A stretch of 64,000 nt of DNA from an uncultured Nocardiaceae bacterium (GTDB lineage: Bacteria > Actinomycetota > Actinomycetes > Mycobacteriales > Mycobacteriaceae), in the NCBI GenBank assembly GCA_936936565.1, contig CAKZIX010000121.1, forward strand, positions 24,209 through 88,208. The letters run 5' to 3'. Below, piece after piece: positions 42,223 to 50,058 of this stretch (its first letter is position 1; each line of letters begins with the position of its first letter). A program made the position numbers and the translations under genes. The notes below the pieces were generated by a model. That model was not told where the DNA came from, did not search any database, and was given only the letters and a program-made list of their open reading frames with translations.

Positions 42223-42729
42223 TCACCGTTCGATTTTCACCGTCGGCGCCCAGTGCAGCACCGCCGCCTGGAAGGCGTCGTGCTCGACTGGGTGCAGCTC
42301 CCGGGTGTGCCAGTGGCCGTCGTCGCCGACGCGGTGCGCCGCCGCTACGGAGACATCCGGCGGGTGCGACGGACGCGGGCCGCGAATGCGTACGGCCGTG
42401 ACGTCCGGCCATGCCAGCGCGACCGCGATGTCCGCGATCGACGTGGGGCCCAACGTGATTCCCGTGGCATCCACCCGGACCACCAGGTCGGCGGCGAACA
42501 CGTGACCGGCCGTCACATAGACGAGATAGCAGCCGATGCCGGCGACGATCAGCGGCACGCCGGCCCACACGATTCGCGCCAGCACGTGGTAGTCGGCGAG
42601 CCAGACGAAGCCGACGTACAGCGCGAGCAGGCCGAAGAACACCGTGAGCGCCGCGAGCACGCCCAGTACGACGAGTTCGGCGCTGGTCGGCCGGCGGCGC
42701 ACCTCGAAGATTTCCCCACCCATGGGCAT
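42223..42729 (-). CDS. Two-helix membrane protein with PH-like domain
   Basis: 168 residues from ATG 42729 (ATG 42723 also possible). Two adjacent membrane helices (VVLGVLAALTVFFGLLALYVGFVW and IVWAGVPLIVAGIGCYLVYVTAG) are followed by a soluble domain (VVRVDATGITLGPTSIADIAVALAWPDVTAVRIRG). The D-x-x-G-I-T and W-x-x-V-x-x-V pattern is typical of bacterial PH-like domains. Similar layout to 393-902 but not evidently a recent paralogue. Function unknown. Divergent from the AAA ATPase gene. Confidence 0.7.
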   Translation of the reverse strand: MPMGGEIFEVRRRPTSAELVVLGVLAALTVFFGLLALYVGFVWLADYHVLARIVWAGVPLIVAGIGCYLVYVTAGHVFAADLVVRVDATGITLGPTSIADIAVALAWPDVTAVRIRGPRPSHPPDVSVAAAHRVGDDGHWHTRELHPVEHDAFQAAVLHWAPTVKIER

Positions 42730-42813
42730 TGTTTGTACCAGCTCCGATTCGCCCACCGCGAAATCCGGTGCGCACCGTTGGCCAGGTGCCCGATTCGCTC
42801 GTAGCGTGAAGAG

Positions 42814-44193
42814 GTGACTCGAACCATCCGGCCGTCGACCGTGGGCGAGCTGCGAGCCAGCGGGCATCGCCAGCTCAGCGTGAAGGAAGAGATCCGCACC
42901 AATCTGCTGCGCGCCTTGCGGGCGGGGGAGGATCCATGGCCGGGCATCGTCGGGTTCGAGGATTCGGTGCTGCCCCAGCTCGAACGTGCGCTGATCGCCG
43001 GCCACGACGTGGTGTTGCTCGGTGAACGCGGTCAGGGCAAGACGCGCCTGCTGCGGACGCTGGGCCTGCTGCTGGACGAGTGGACGCCGGTGATCGCCGG
43101 TTCGGAGCTGGGCGAGCATCCGTTCGAGCCGATCACGCCGGCGTCGATCAAGCTTGCCGCCGAACTGGGCGAGGAGTTGCCCGTGGCGTGGCGGCATCGC
43201 AGCGAGCGCTACAGCGAGAAGTTGGCGACGCCGGACACGTCGGTGGCGGACCTGATCGGTGACGTGGATCCGGTGAAGGTGGCCGAGGGCCGCAGCCTCG
43301 GTGACCCGGAGACCATCCACTTCGGCCTGGTGCCGCGTGCGCACCGCGGCATCGTCGCGATCAACGAGCTGCCCGATCTTGCCGAGCGGATTCAGGTGTC
43401 GCTGCTGAATGTCATGGAGGAGCGCGACATTCAGGTACGCGGCTACACGCTGCGGCTGCCGTTGGACGTGCTGCTGGTGGCCAGCGCCAACCCCGAGGAC
43501 TACACCAACCGCGGGCGCATCATCACCCCGCTCAAAGATCGCTTCGGCGCCGAAATCCGTACGCATTACCCGCGGCTGCTGGCCGACGAGGTCGCGGTCA
43601 TCCGGCAGGAGGCGCACCTGTCGGCGACGGTGCCGGAGTATCTCGTCGAGGTGCTGGCCCGCTTCACCCGGTTGCTGCGGGAATCCACGTCGATCGATCA
43701 GCGCTCCGGCGTGTCGGCACGGTTCGCGGTGGCCGGCGCCGAGACGGTGAGCGCCGCGGCCGTGCGGCGCAGCGCGCTGCTCGACGAGGCCGACCCGGTG
43801 GCGCGTCCGGTCGACCTGGGCGCGGTCGTCGAGGTCTTGCGCGGCAAGGTCGAGTTCGAATCGGGCGAGGAGGGCCGTGAGCTCGAGGTGCTCGAGCATC
43901 TGCTGCGCCGTGCCACCGCGGATACCGTGCGCGAACGGCTGGGCGGCATCGACCTGGCGCAACTCGTGGCGGCGGTGGAGAACGGCGATCCGGTGCTCAC
44001 CGGCGATCAGGTGACCGCGAAGGAACTGCTGGGCGAGCTGCCGGAGTTGCCGGCCCTCGACGTCGTCGCGGATCGGCTGGGTGCGGTCACCGACGGCGAA
44101 CGCGCCGCCGCCGCGGAGTTCGCGCTGGAAGGTCTGTACCTGGCGCGGCGATTGTCCAAGGTCGCGAGCAACGGGCAGACGGTGTATTCGTGA
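42814..44193 (+). CDS. MoxR/magnesium-chelatase-like AAA+ ATPase (Rv0958-like)
   Basis: 459 residues. Walker A GERGQGKT at about residues 70-77, then IVAINELPDLAERIQVSLLNVMEERDIQVRGYTLRLPLDVLLVASANPEDYTNRGRI, covering the Walker B-like acidic site and sensor 1 (ASANP). It pairs with the VWA protein encoded directly downstream (GTGA overlap). Such MoxR-VWA pairs act as chaperone-like ATPases inserting metals or maturing proteins. No chlorophyll or cobaltochelatase neighbours, so metal chelation is not implied. Starts GTG 42814. Rv0958 position. Confidence 0.88.
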   Translation: MTRTIRPSTVGELRASGHRQLSVKEEIRTNLLRALRAGEDPWPGIVGFEDSVLPQLERALIAGHDVVLLGERGQGKTRLLRTLGLLLDEWTPVIAGSELGEHPFEPITPASIKLAAELGEELPVAWRHRSERYSEKLATPDTSVADLIGDVDPVKVAEGRSLGDPETIHFGLVPRAHRGIVAINELPDLAERIQVSLLNVMEERDIQVRGYTLRLPLDVLLVASANPEDYTNRGRIITPLKDRFGAEIRTHYPRLLADEVAVIRQEAHLSATVPEYLVEVLARFTRLLRESTSIDQRSGVSARFAVAGAETVSAAAVRRSALLDEADPVARPVDLGAVVEVLRGKVEFESGEEGRELEVLEHLLRRATADTVRERLGGIDLAQLVAAVENGDPVLTGDQVTAKELLGELPELPALDVVADRLGAVTDGERAAAAEFALEGLYLARRLSKVASNGQTVYS

Positions 44194-46109
44194 GCGAGGC
44201 GCGTTACGGCCGGTACGACGGTGGCGATCCGCTCGCCCCGCCGGTCGATCTGCGCGAGGCCATCGAGGCCATCGGTTCGGAGGTGATGGCGGGCAGCTCG
44301 CCGCGGCACGCGCTGCAGGAGTTCCTGCGGCGCAAGGGTCTCGACGAGCTGGGACGTCGGGCGCAGCAACGGCGCCGAGAGTTGTTGCAGCGCACCAATC
44401 TCGACGGCACGCTCAGCGAGGTACGGCAGCTGCTGGACCGCGCGGTCCTCGAAGAGCGCAAGGCGCTGGCCCGCGCCCTCGACGACGACGCCCGCTTCGC
44501 CGAGTTGCAGTTGCAGGAGTTGCCGCCGTCCACGGCCAAGGCTGTGCAAGAACTGTCGGACTACAACTGGCGTAGTTCGCAGGCCCGCGAGGATTACGAG
44601 CGCATCCGGGATCTGCTGGGCCGCGAGCTGCTGGATCAGCGTTTCGCGGGCATGAAGCAGGCGCTGGAGGGCGCCACAGAGGACGATCGCCGCCGCGTCG
44701 CACAGATGCTCGACGATCTCAACGACCTGCTGGATGCGCACGGCCGCGGCGACGACACCGACGCGAAGTTTCGCGAGTTCATGCGCAAGCACGGCGATTT
44801 CTTTCCGGAGCAGCCGCGCGACGTCGAGGAGCTGCTGGATTCGCTGGCGGCGCGGGCAGCGGCGGCGCAGCGGTTGCGCAACAGCCTCACCCCCGAGCAG
44901 CGCGCGGAGTTGGATGCGTTGGCCATGCAGGCATTCGGCAGCCCGGAGCTGATGACCGCGCTGGACCGTCTGGACAATCATCTGCGCAACGCGCGTCCGG
45001 CCGAGGACTGGGAGGGCAGCCAGCGGATGCGCGGCCAAGACCCGATGGGCCTCGGTGCGGCCACGAGTGCGCTGCAGGAGATCGCGGAGCTGGAAGATCT
45101 CGCCGACCAGCTCAGCCAGCAATATCCTGGCGCGCAGCTCGACGATATCGATCTGGAGTCGCTCGCCAAGCATCTCGGTGACGCGGCAACCGTCGATCTG
45201 CAAACTCTCAGAGATCTCGAGCGCGCGCTCGAGCAGCAGGGTTTTCTGGACAAGGGCGCAGACGGCCAGTGGCGGCTGTCGCCCAAGGCGATGCGCCGGC
45301 TCGGGGAGGCCGCGCTGCGCGATGTCGCGGGCGGGCTGAGCAATCGGTCCGGGCAGCGCGATACCCGCCGTGCCGGTGCGATGGGTGAGCCCACGGGGGC
45401 GAGTCGGGAGTGGCAGTTCGGCGACACCGAGCCGTGGGACGTCACCCGCACGCTCACCAATGCGGTGCTGCGCCAACCGGGGCGCATCCCGGTGCGGCTG
45501 CAGGTGGTCGACGTGGAGGTCAGCGAGACCGAGCAGCGGGCGCAGGCGGCGGTGGCCCTGCTCGTCGACACCTCGTTCTCGATGGTGATCGAGGACCGCT
45601 GGGTGCCGATGAAGCAGACGGCGCTTGCTCTGAATCACCTTGTGACAACCCGATTTCGGGGCGATCATTTGCAGCTGATCGGGTTCGGAAGGCAAGCGCG
45701 CACGCTCACCGCCGCCGAGTTGGCCGGCCTCGACGGGGCCTACTCGCAGGGCACCAACCTGCATCATGCGCTGCTGTTGGCGGGCCGGCATCTGCGCCGC
45801 CATCCCAACGCGCAGCCCGTGATTCTGATCGTCACCGACGGTGAACCCACCGCCCATCTGGAGCGTGACGGGCAGGCGGTGTTCGACTATCCACCGAGTC
45901 CGCGCACCATCGGTCTCACTGTGCGCGAGCTGGACGGGCTGGCCCGTATCGGTGCGCAGGTCACGTTCTTTCGCCTCGGCGACGACCCGGGTCTGGCGCG
46001 TTTCGTCGACCAGATCGCGCGTCGGGTGAACGGCCGGGTGGTCGCCCCCGACCTCGATGGTTTGGGCGCGGCGGTGGTGGGGAACTACATGCGAATGCGT
46101 CGCAAGTAG
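44190..46109 (+). CDS. VWA-domain protein, partner of the MoxR-like ATPase (Rv0959-like)
   Basis: 639 residues. The first two thirds are helical and charged with coiled-coil-like stretches (KALARALDDDARFAELQLQEL, LEGATEDDRRRVAQMLDDLNDLLD). The C-terminal von Willebrand A domain carries the MIDAS motif DTSFSM (about residue 460), a Thr in the TNLHHALLLAGRHL region and the Asp of ILIVTDGEPTAH, so divalent-metal binding looks intact. No signal peptide. Starts GTG 44190, overlapping the ATPase gene by four bases: an obligate pair by context. Confidence 0.88.
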   Translation: MSEARYGRYDGGDPLAPPVDLREAIEAIGSEVMAGSSPRHALQEFLRRKGLDELGRRAQQRRRELLQRTNLDGTLSEVRQLLDRAVLEERKALARALDDDARFAELQLQELPPSTAKAVQELSDYNWRSSQAREDYERIRDLLGRELLDQRFAGMKQALEGATEDDRRRVAQMLDDLNDLLDAHGRGDDTDAKFREFMRKHGDFFPEQPRDVEELLDSLAARAAAAQRLRNSLTPEQRAELDALAMQAFGSPELMTALDRLDNHLRNARPAEDWEGSQRMRGQDPMGLGAATSALQEIAELEDLADQLSQQYPGAQLDDIDLESLAKHLGDAATVDLQTLRDLERALEQQGFLDKGADGQWRLSPKAMRRLGEAALRDVAGGLSNRSGQRDTRRAGAMGEPTGASREWQFGDTEPWDVTRTLTNAVLRQPGRIPVRLQVVDVEVSETEQRAQAAVALLVDTSFSMVIEDRWVPMKQTALALNHLVTTRFRGDHLQLIGFGRQARTLTAAELAGLDGAYSQGTNLHHALLLAGRHLRRHPNAQPVILIVTDGEPTAHLERDGQAVFDYPPSPRTIGLTVRELDGLARIGAQVTFFRLGDDPGLARFVDQIARRVNGRVVAPDLDGLGAAVVGNYMRMRRK

Positions 46110-46304
46110 ATCTTGATGGGCTGCGACACGCCGTTCAGCAAACTTCCGGCACCGCCGACCAGCGCGGGTGTGAACATTCCTTGAAATCGTGAGCAGAATG
46201 CGGGCGTATCCGCCCATGGCTATGTAGTGTCACGGCTCGGTGCGGTCGGGAAACGGGCGCGTCGAAGAAGACAATTGGACAAGAAGATTCGGAAGGGGAA
46301 GCAC

Positions 46305-46877
46305 GTGGCGGATAAGTTGACGGCCGGCCAGAGCCTGAACAAGAACGACTCGCTGACCAACGGTGGTGTCGAGCTGAAGCTGCAGGAAGACGGCAACTTG
46401 GTGCTGTCCGCGCACGGCACCGAGCTGTGGGCGTCGGGCACCAACGGTTCGGGTGCCGACCGCGCGACCGTCCAGGAAGACGGCAACTTCGTGATCTACG
46501 CCGGCGACGAGGCCAAGTGGGCTTCGAGCACCTCGGGTGAGGGTGCTGAGCTGCGCGTGCAGGACAACGGCGACCTGGTCCTGTGGTTCGGCGAGGACGC
46601 TCGCTGGTCGACCGGTACCACTGCTCCCGAGGCGCCGGTCGAGCCGGCTGCTGCCGAGGCTCCGGCCGAGGCCCCCGCTCCCGAGCCGGCCCCGGCTCCC
46701 GAGCCCGCTCCGGCCCCGCCGGCGCCGCGCACGCACACCGTCGAGCCGGGCGACACCCTGTGGGCGATCGCCGAGCGCTTCTACGGTGACGGCAACCGTT
46801 ACCCGGAGATCGCTGCCGCCTCGGGCATCGAGAACCCGGATCTGATCCAGCCGGGTCAGGTTCTCACCATCCCGTGA
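46305..46877 (+). CDS. Bulb-type lectin domain fused to LysM domain
   Basis: 190 residues from GTG 46305, preceded by GGAAGGGGAAG. The N-terminal part is a beta-prism lectin with three repeats of the mannose-binding pattern QxDxNxVxY: QEDGNLVLS, QEDGNFVIY (full match) and QDNGDLVLW. A Pro/Ala/Glu-rich linker of about 35 residues follows, then a C-terminal LysM domain (HTVEPGDTLWAIAERFYGDGNRYPEI to GQVLTIP) that binds peptidoglycan-type glycans. No signal peptide or membrane helix is seen, so how it meets the wall is unclear. A strong hairpin follows. Confidence 0.85.
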   Translation: MADKLTAGQSLNKNDSLTNGGVELKLQEDGNLVLSAHGTELWASGTNGSGADRATVQEDGNFVIYAGDEAKWASSTSGEGAELRVQDNGDLVLWFGEDARWSTGTTAPEAPVEPAAAEAPAEAPAPEPAPAPEPAPAPPAPRTHTVEPGDTLWAIAERFYGDGNRYPEIAAASGIENPDLIQPGQVLTIP

Positions 46878-46901
46878 CTCGTTAGAACTTTCTGACGAAA
46901 G

Positions 46902-46931
46902 CGGCCGCACATCCGAATGGATGTGCGGCCG
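46902..46931. terminator. Terminator between the lectin-LysM gene and rpsR2
   Basis: Perfect 13-bp stem CGGCCGCACATCC / GGATGTGCGGCCG with loop GAAT, then TTTGCTTTT on the plus strand. Lies between convergent genes. Confidence 0.85.
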
Positions 46932-46954
46932 TTTGCTTTTCAGCGCTCGGTCGA

Positions 46955-47215
46955 TCAGCGGCTGGTGCTGGTGAAGGGCAGCAGCGCCATCTCACGCGCG
47001 TTCTTCACCGCGACCGCGACCTGCCGCTGCTGCTGCGGGGTGAGCCCGGTGACGCGGCGGCTGCGGATCTTGCCGCGGTCGGAGATGAACGTGCGCAGCA
47101 GGTTGACGTCCTTGTAGTCGACGGTCTCGACGCCTGCGGCGATGAGCGGGTTCTTCTTCGGTTTGCGGCCCTGCTCGGCGCGGATCTTCTTGATGGGTGC
47201 TCGCTTGCCTGCCAT
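46955..47215 (-). CDS. rpsR2: 30S ribosomal protein S18, zinc-independent paralogue
   Basis: 86 residues. The N-terminal cysteines that bind zinc in housekeeping S18 are absent (no Cys at all), the mark of a C-minus paralogue. The core DYKDVNLLRTFISDRGKIRSRRVTGLTPQQQRQVAVAVKNAREMALLPF is typical S18. It is last in the operon rpmB-rpmG-rpsN2-rpsR2, which follows the order of Rv2058c-Rv2055c. Expected to replace S18 in ribosomes when zinc is scarce, under Zur control through the palindrome near 47940. Confidence 0.93.
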   Translation of the reverse strand: MAGKRAPIKKIRAEQGRKPKKNPLIAAGVETVDYKDVNLLRTFISDRGKIRSRRVTGLTPQQQRQVAVAVKNAREMALLPFTSTSR

Positions 47216-47224
47216 GTGCGCTCC

Positions 47225-47521
47225 TTACCAGCTCGACTTGTGAACGCCGGGGAGCTCGCCCCGGTGGGCCATCTCGCGCAGACGCACCCGGGACAGTCCG
47301 AACTTGCGGAGGTACCCGCGCGGACGGCCGTCCGCAGCGTCTCGATTGCGCAATCGTACCGGACTGGCATTGCGCGGCAGCCGTTGTAGTGCACGTTGGG
47401 CAGCCTCGCGACCTGCGGGATCGGTGCGCACGATGTGCTTGAGCTCGGCGCGCCGCTCGGCGTAGCGCGCGACGATCTCCGCGCGCTGACTGTTGCGCGC
47501 GATCTTGGATTTCTTGGCCAT
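47225..47521 (-). CDS. rpsN2: 30S ribosomal protein S14, zinc-independent paralogue
   Basis: 98 residues, cysteine-free long-form S14: MAKKSKIARNSQRAEIVARYAERRAEL at the start and the signature RNRDAADGRPRGYLRKFGLSRVRLREMAHRGELPGV. Its ATG shares one base with the rpmG stop (TAATG), and rpsR2 follows 9 bp downstream. Same zinc-saving operon. Confidence 0.93.
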   Translation of the reverse strand: MAKKSKIARNSQRAEIVARYAERRAELKHIVRTDPAGREAAQRALQRLPRNASPVRLRNRDAADGRPRGYLRKFGLSRVRLREMAHRGELPGVHKSSW

Positions 47522-47685
47522 TACTTGTCTTCCTTGAAGTCGACGTGGCGCCCGGCGCGCGGGTCGTACTTGCGCAGCACCAGCCGGTCGGGATCGTTGC
47601 GACGGTTCTTGCGGGTGACGTAGGTGTAGCCGGTGCCCGCTGTCGACTTCAGTTTGATTATGGGGCGGATCTCGTTGCGGGCCAT
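47521..47685 (-). CDS. rpmG: 50S ribosomal protein L33, zinc-independent paralogue
   Basis: 54 residues, translated directly from the sequence: starts MARNEIRPIIKLKSTAGTGY and ends HVDFKEDK. It carries none of the four cysteines of zinc-ribbon L33, so it is the C-minus form. Packed between rpmB (TAAATG junction) and rpsN2 (one-base overlap). Confidence 0.93.
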   Translation of the reverse strand: MARNEIRPIIKLKSTAGTGYTYVTRKNRRNDPDRLVLRKYDPRAGRHVDFKEDK

Positions 47686-47922
47686 TTAGATTCGTTCTCC
47701 TCGGGCGCGCAGGCGGGCGACCACGGCCTCGATGCCGTCGCGGTCGATGGTCTTGATCCCCTTGGCGGACAGGGTGAGCGTGATGCGCCGGCCCGCGCTG
47801 GGCAGAAAGTAGGTCTTGCGCTGGATGTTGGGATCCCAGCGCCGGTTGGTGCGTTTGTGTGAGTGCGAGACGGACTTGCCGAAGCCCGGCGTGCGTCCCG
47901 TCACCTGGCAGCGTGCCGCCAC
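47686..47922 (-). CDS. rpmB: 50S ribosomal protein L28, zinc-independent paralogue
   Basis: 78 residues. The N-terminus AARCQVTGRTPGFGKSVSHSHKRTNRRWDPNIQ is L28; only one cysteine remains, so the zinc ribbon is absent. Starts GTG 47922 with a strong AGGAGG at 47928-47933 (minus strand). First gene of the leftward C-minus operon, read away from the Zur-like palindrome. Confidence 0.93.
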   Translation of the reverse strand: MAARCQVTGRTPGFGKSVSHSHKRTNRRWDPNIQRKTYFLPSAGRRITLTLSAKGIKTIDRDGIEAVVARLRARGERI

Positions 47923-47935
47923 GAGTACCTCCTAG

Positions 47936-47957
47936 TTATGACAATCATTGTCGATAA
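47936..47957. promoter_or_regulatory. Zur-box-like palindrome between divergent zinc-saving operons
   Basis: Core GACAAT-C-ATTGTC (47940-47952) is a perfect 6-1-6 palindrome inside TTATGACAATCATTGTCGAT, flanked by further near-symmetric TTAT/ATAA. It resembles the actinobacterial Zur consensus TGAAAATCATTTTCA. It lies 13 bp from the rpmB start and 16 bp from the cobW-like start. A second inverted repeat, GTAAC-N7-GTTAC (47965-47981), overlaps the cobW-like ATG. Zinc-bound Zur would close both operons. Confidence 0.75.
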
Positions 47958-47973
47958 TGCTAGCGTAACGACA

Positions 47974-49245
47974 ATGGTTACCAATTCGAGGGTGCGGACG
48001 CCCGTCGTGATCGTCGCGGGATGGCTGGGTGCGGACGCCGAGGTCGCCTATTCGCTGCTCGCCGAGGGCACCGTGATCGTCCGGCACGATCTGCGTGAGG
48101 TCACCTCGGGTGTCGTCACCCGCACGTTGACCGATGTCGCCGGTGCCCGCACCGAAATCCTGGAGCTGGCCCACGGCTGCGTCTCGTGCACCCTGCGCGA
48201 AGATCTGCTGCCGCTGCTGCGCCGGCTCGCCGCACGAACCTCGGTGCAGCGCATCGTGATTCACGCCGATCGTACGCTCGAACCGGAGGCATTGTGCTGG
48301 GCGATCGAGCACGTGTCGGTCACCGGCGTCGTGGGTCAGCTCGACGGCCCGGCGTCACGTGACGTTCGGATCGAGGCCGTCGTCACCTGTATCGACGCCG
48401 CCATCTGGCTCGACGACGCCACCGGCGAGGACGTGCTCGCCGACCGGTGGGACGGCACGACACCGCTGGTGGCCAGCGCCGACGACGACCGCACGGTCGC
48501 GCAGGTGGTGGTCGGCCAGGTCGAATATGCCGACGCCATCGTGGTCACCGGACACGGCGAGCCGTGGGCCGAGGCCAAACTCGTCGCCGTGCTCGAGCGC
48601 CTGGCACCGCAGGCACCGGTTGCCTGGGGGCACACCGACGCCGAGGCCCTGCTCGCGAAGGTGCCGTCGAACGCGCGCCGCGGTGCCATCACCGAACCGC
48701 ACGGACCGCTGCTGCGCGGCACGCCGCCGCTGGACGCCGACGCCGGTGTCAGCCTGGTCGAGTTCAGTGCCGCCCGGCCGTTCCACCCCGAACGCCTGCA
48801 CGAAGCGATCGACGTGCTGCTCGACGGCGTGGTCACCGCGCGCGGGCGGCTGTGGCTGGCCACCCAGCCCGACGAAGCGCTGTGGCTCGAATCCGCAGGC
48901 GGGGGTCTGCGGGTGGCCAACGCCGGGCCGTGGCTGGCGGCCATGACGCCAGAAGCGCAGGCCGCACACCCCGAGCGGCTGGCGATGGCCGCGCTGCGCT
49001 GGGACGAGCGCTACGGCGACCGCGACATCTCGATCGTCGCGCTCGTCCACCAGGCCGATCCCGGCGAGATCGAGCGGGCGCTGCAGTGGGCGCTGGTCAC
49101 GGACGCGGAAATGCGGGAGCCCGCCACGTGGTTGCACTGGAACGACCCGTTCGGCCACTGGCACGCGGACCCGTGCGAGACGACCGAGAACGCGCCGGAG
49201 CGGAGCCACACCTCCGCCTCCGACGCAAGAAAGGAAGAGAAATGA
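47974..49245 (+). CDS. CobW/COG0523-like GTPase-family protein, candidate Mrf
   Basis: 423 residues from ATG 47974 (ATG 47938 would put the start in the Zur box). It is a G3E/CobW-type protein: VVIVAGWLGADAEVAYSLL stands where GxxGxGKT should be, then GCVSCTLREDLLPLLRRL (the CxCC-like metal site), a CobW C-terminal domain (RPFHPERLHEAIDVLLDGVVTARGRLW) and a His/Asp-rich end (WLHWNDPFGHWHADPCE). The P-loop Lys is missing, so GTP hydrolysis is doubtful. In mycobacteria a CobW-like protein beside C-minus ribosomal genes is Mrf, which recruits the hibernation factor MPY under zinc limitation; that role is inferred here. Confidence 0.82.
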   Translation: MVTNSRVRTPVVIVAGWLGADAEVAYSLLAEGTVIVRHDLREVTSGVVTRTLTDVAGARTEILELAHGCVSCTLREDLLPLLRRLAARTSVQRIVIHADRTLEPEALCWAIEHVSVTGVVGQLDGPASRDVRIEAVVTCIDAAIWLDDATGEDVLADRWDGTTPLVASADDDRTVAQVVVGQVEYADAIVVTGHGEPWAEAKLVAVLERLAPQAPVAWGHTDAEALLAKVPSNARRGAITEPHGPLLRGTPPLDADAGVSLVEFSAARPFHPERLHEAIDVLLDGVVTARGRLWLATQPDEALWLESAGGGLRVANAGPWLAAMTPEAQAAHPERLAMAALRWDERYGDRDISIVALVHQADPGEIERALQWALVTDAEMREPATWLHWNDPFGHWHADPCETTENAPERSHTSASDARKEEK

Positions 49246-49514
49246 AACAGGGCATCCACCCCGACTACCACCCAGTGGTGTTTCAGGACGCCGGCACGGG
49301 CAAGCAGTTCCTCACCCGGTCGACCGCCACGAGCAACCGCACCGTCGAGTGGTCCGACGGCAACACCTACCCGTTGCTGATCGTCGACATCACCTCCGAC
49401 TCGCACCCGTTCTGGACCGGCGCCGCGCGCATCCTCGACACCCAGGGCCGCGTCGAGAAGTTCGAGAAGCGCTACGGCAAGCGCACCAAGCCGGACACCA
49501 AGGCGGCGCGCTGA
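49242..49514 (+). CDS. rpmE2: 50S ribosomal protein L31, type B
   Basis: 90 residues. GIHPDYHPVVFQDAGTGKQFLTRST, then SHPFWTGAARILDTQGRVEKFEKRYG, the type-B L31 without the CxxC pairs of zinc-binding L31. The ATG overlaps the cobW-like stop (ATGA), with AAGGAAGAGA as ribosome site. Part of the rightward zinc-saving operon. Confidence 0.95.
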   Translation: MKQGIHPDYHPVVFQDAGTGKQFLTRSTATSNRTVEWSDGNTYPLLIVDITSDSHPFWTGAARILDTQGRVEKFEKRYGKRTKPDTKAAR

Positions 49515-49684
49515 TGGCGGTCCCGAAGCGGCGCATGTCGCGCTCCAACACCCGCAGCCGGCGCTCGCAGTGGAAGGCCGACAATCCGGCGTTGCAGCCG
49601 GTCAAAGGCTCGTCCGTGCAGGTCCCGCGCCGGCTGGTGCGGGCCGTGCAACTCGGCATCATCGACCCCGAGACGCTGAAGTAA
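49514..49684 (+). CDS. rpmF: 50S ribosomal protein L32, cysteine-free form
   Basis: 56 residues: MAVPKRRMSRSNTRSRRSQW at the start and ending GIIDPETLK. The C-terminal cysteines of zinc-binding L32 are absent. The stop of rpmE2 and this ATG share one base (TGATG). In M. tuberculosis rpmF (Rv0979A) lies just before mprA, matching the gene order here. Confidence 0.93.
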   Translation: MAVPKRRMSRSNTRSRRSQWKADNPALQPVKGSSVQVPRRLVRAVQLGIIDPETLK

Positions 49685-50058
49685 CCACCCCGACGCCCAC
49701 GGTCCGGCGGCGGAACGAATGGCACGTTCGTTCCGTCGAGCGGAGCGAGTGTGCCGTTCGTGTCGCCTGGATGGGGGCCGTGACGGTGGCGTGAGTGGCA
49801 CTCTGGTTTCGTTGAGCGGAGCGAGTGTGCCGTTCGCGTCGGTCTGGATGGGGGACTGCCGTTCGCTTCGGTCTGGACGGTGCGCCGCCGGGCGCGGTGT
49901 CGGCGTCGGCGATGTCGGCAACGCGTTCGACGTCGGCGATGTTCGGCAACGCGTTCGGCGTCGGCGATATCGACAACGCGTTCGGCGTCAGTATGGTGGA
50001 TCGGCATGGGCAACCAACGGCTGTGTGAAACGGCGCCGGGTTGGGTACCCGCTGTCGC
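49685..50058. other. Repeat-bearing gap between rpmF and DUF2079 gene
   Basis: 374 bp without a convincing gene. It holds an imperfect 40-bp direct repeat (49738-49777 and 49814-49854, both containing GAGCGGAGCGAGTGTGCCG and ending CTGGATGGGGG) and a three-unit 27/28-bp tandem array (49908-49989). Open frames here follow the repeats and lack ribosome sites. Confidence 0.6.
49908..49989 (+). repeat. 27/28-bp tandem repeat, three units
   Basis: Units 49908-49934, 49935-49962 and 49963-49989 follow the pattern GGCGATGTCGGCAACGCGTT then CGGCGTC, differing at a few positions. The one-base length difference in unit 2 means the array is not kept in frame, so it is probably non-coding. Confidence 0.8.

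Noticed and set aside
42814..46109. Annotation of the MoxR-VWA pair as magnesium chelatase
   Set aside because: The family likeness exists, but there is no BchH/CobN-type large subunit nor any chlorophyll genes, so metal insertion into a tetrapyrrole is not supported.
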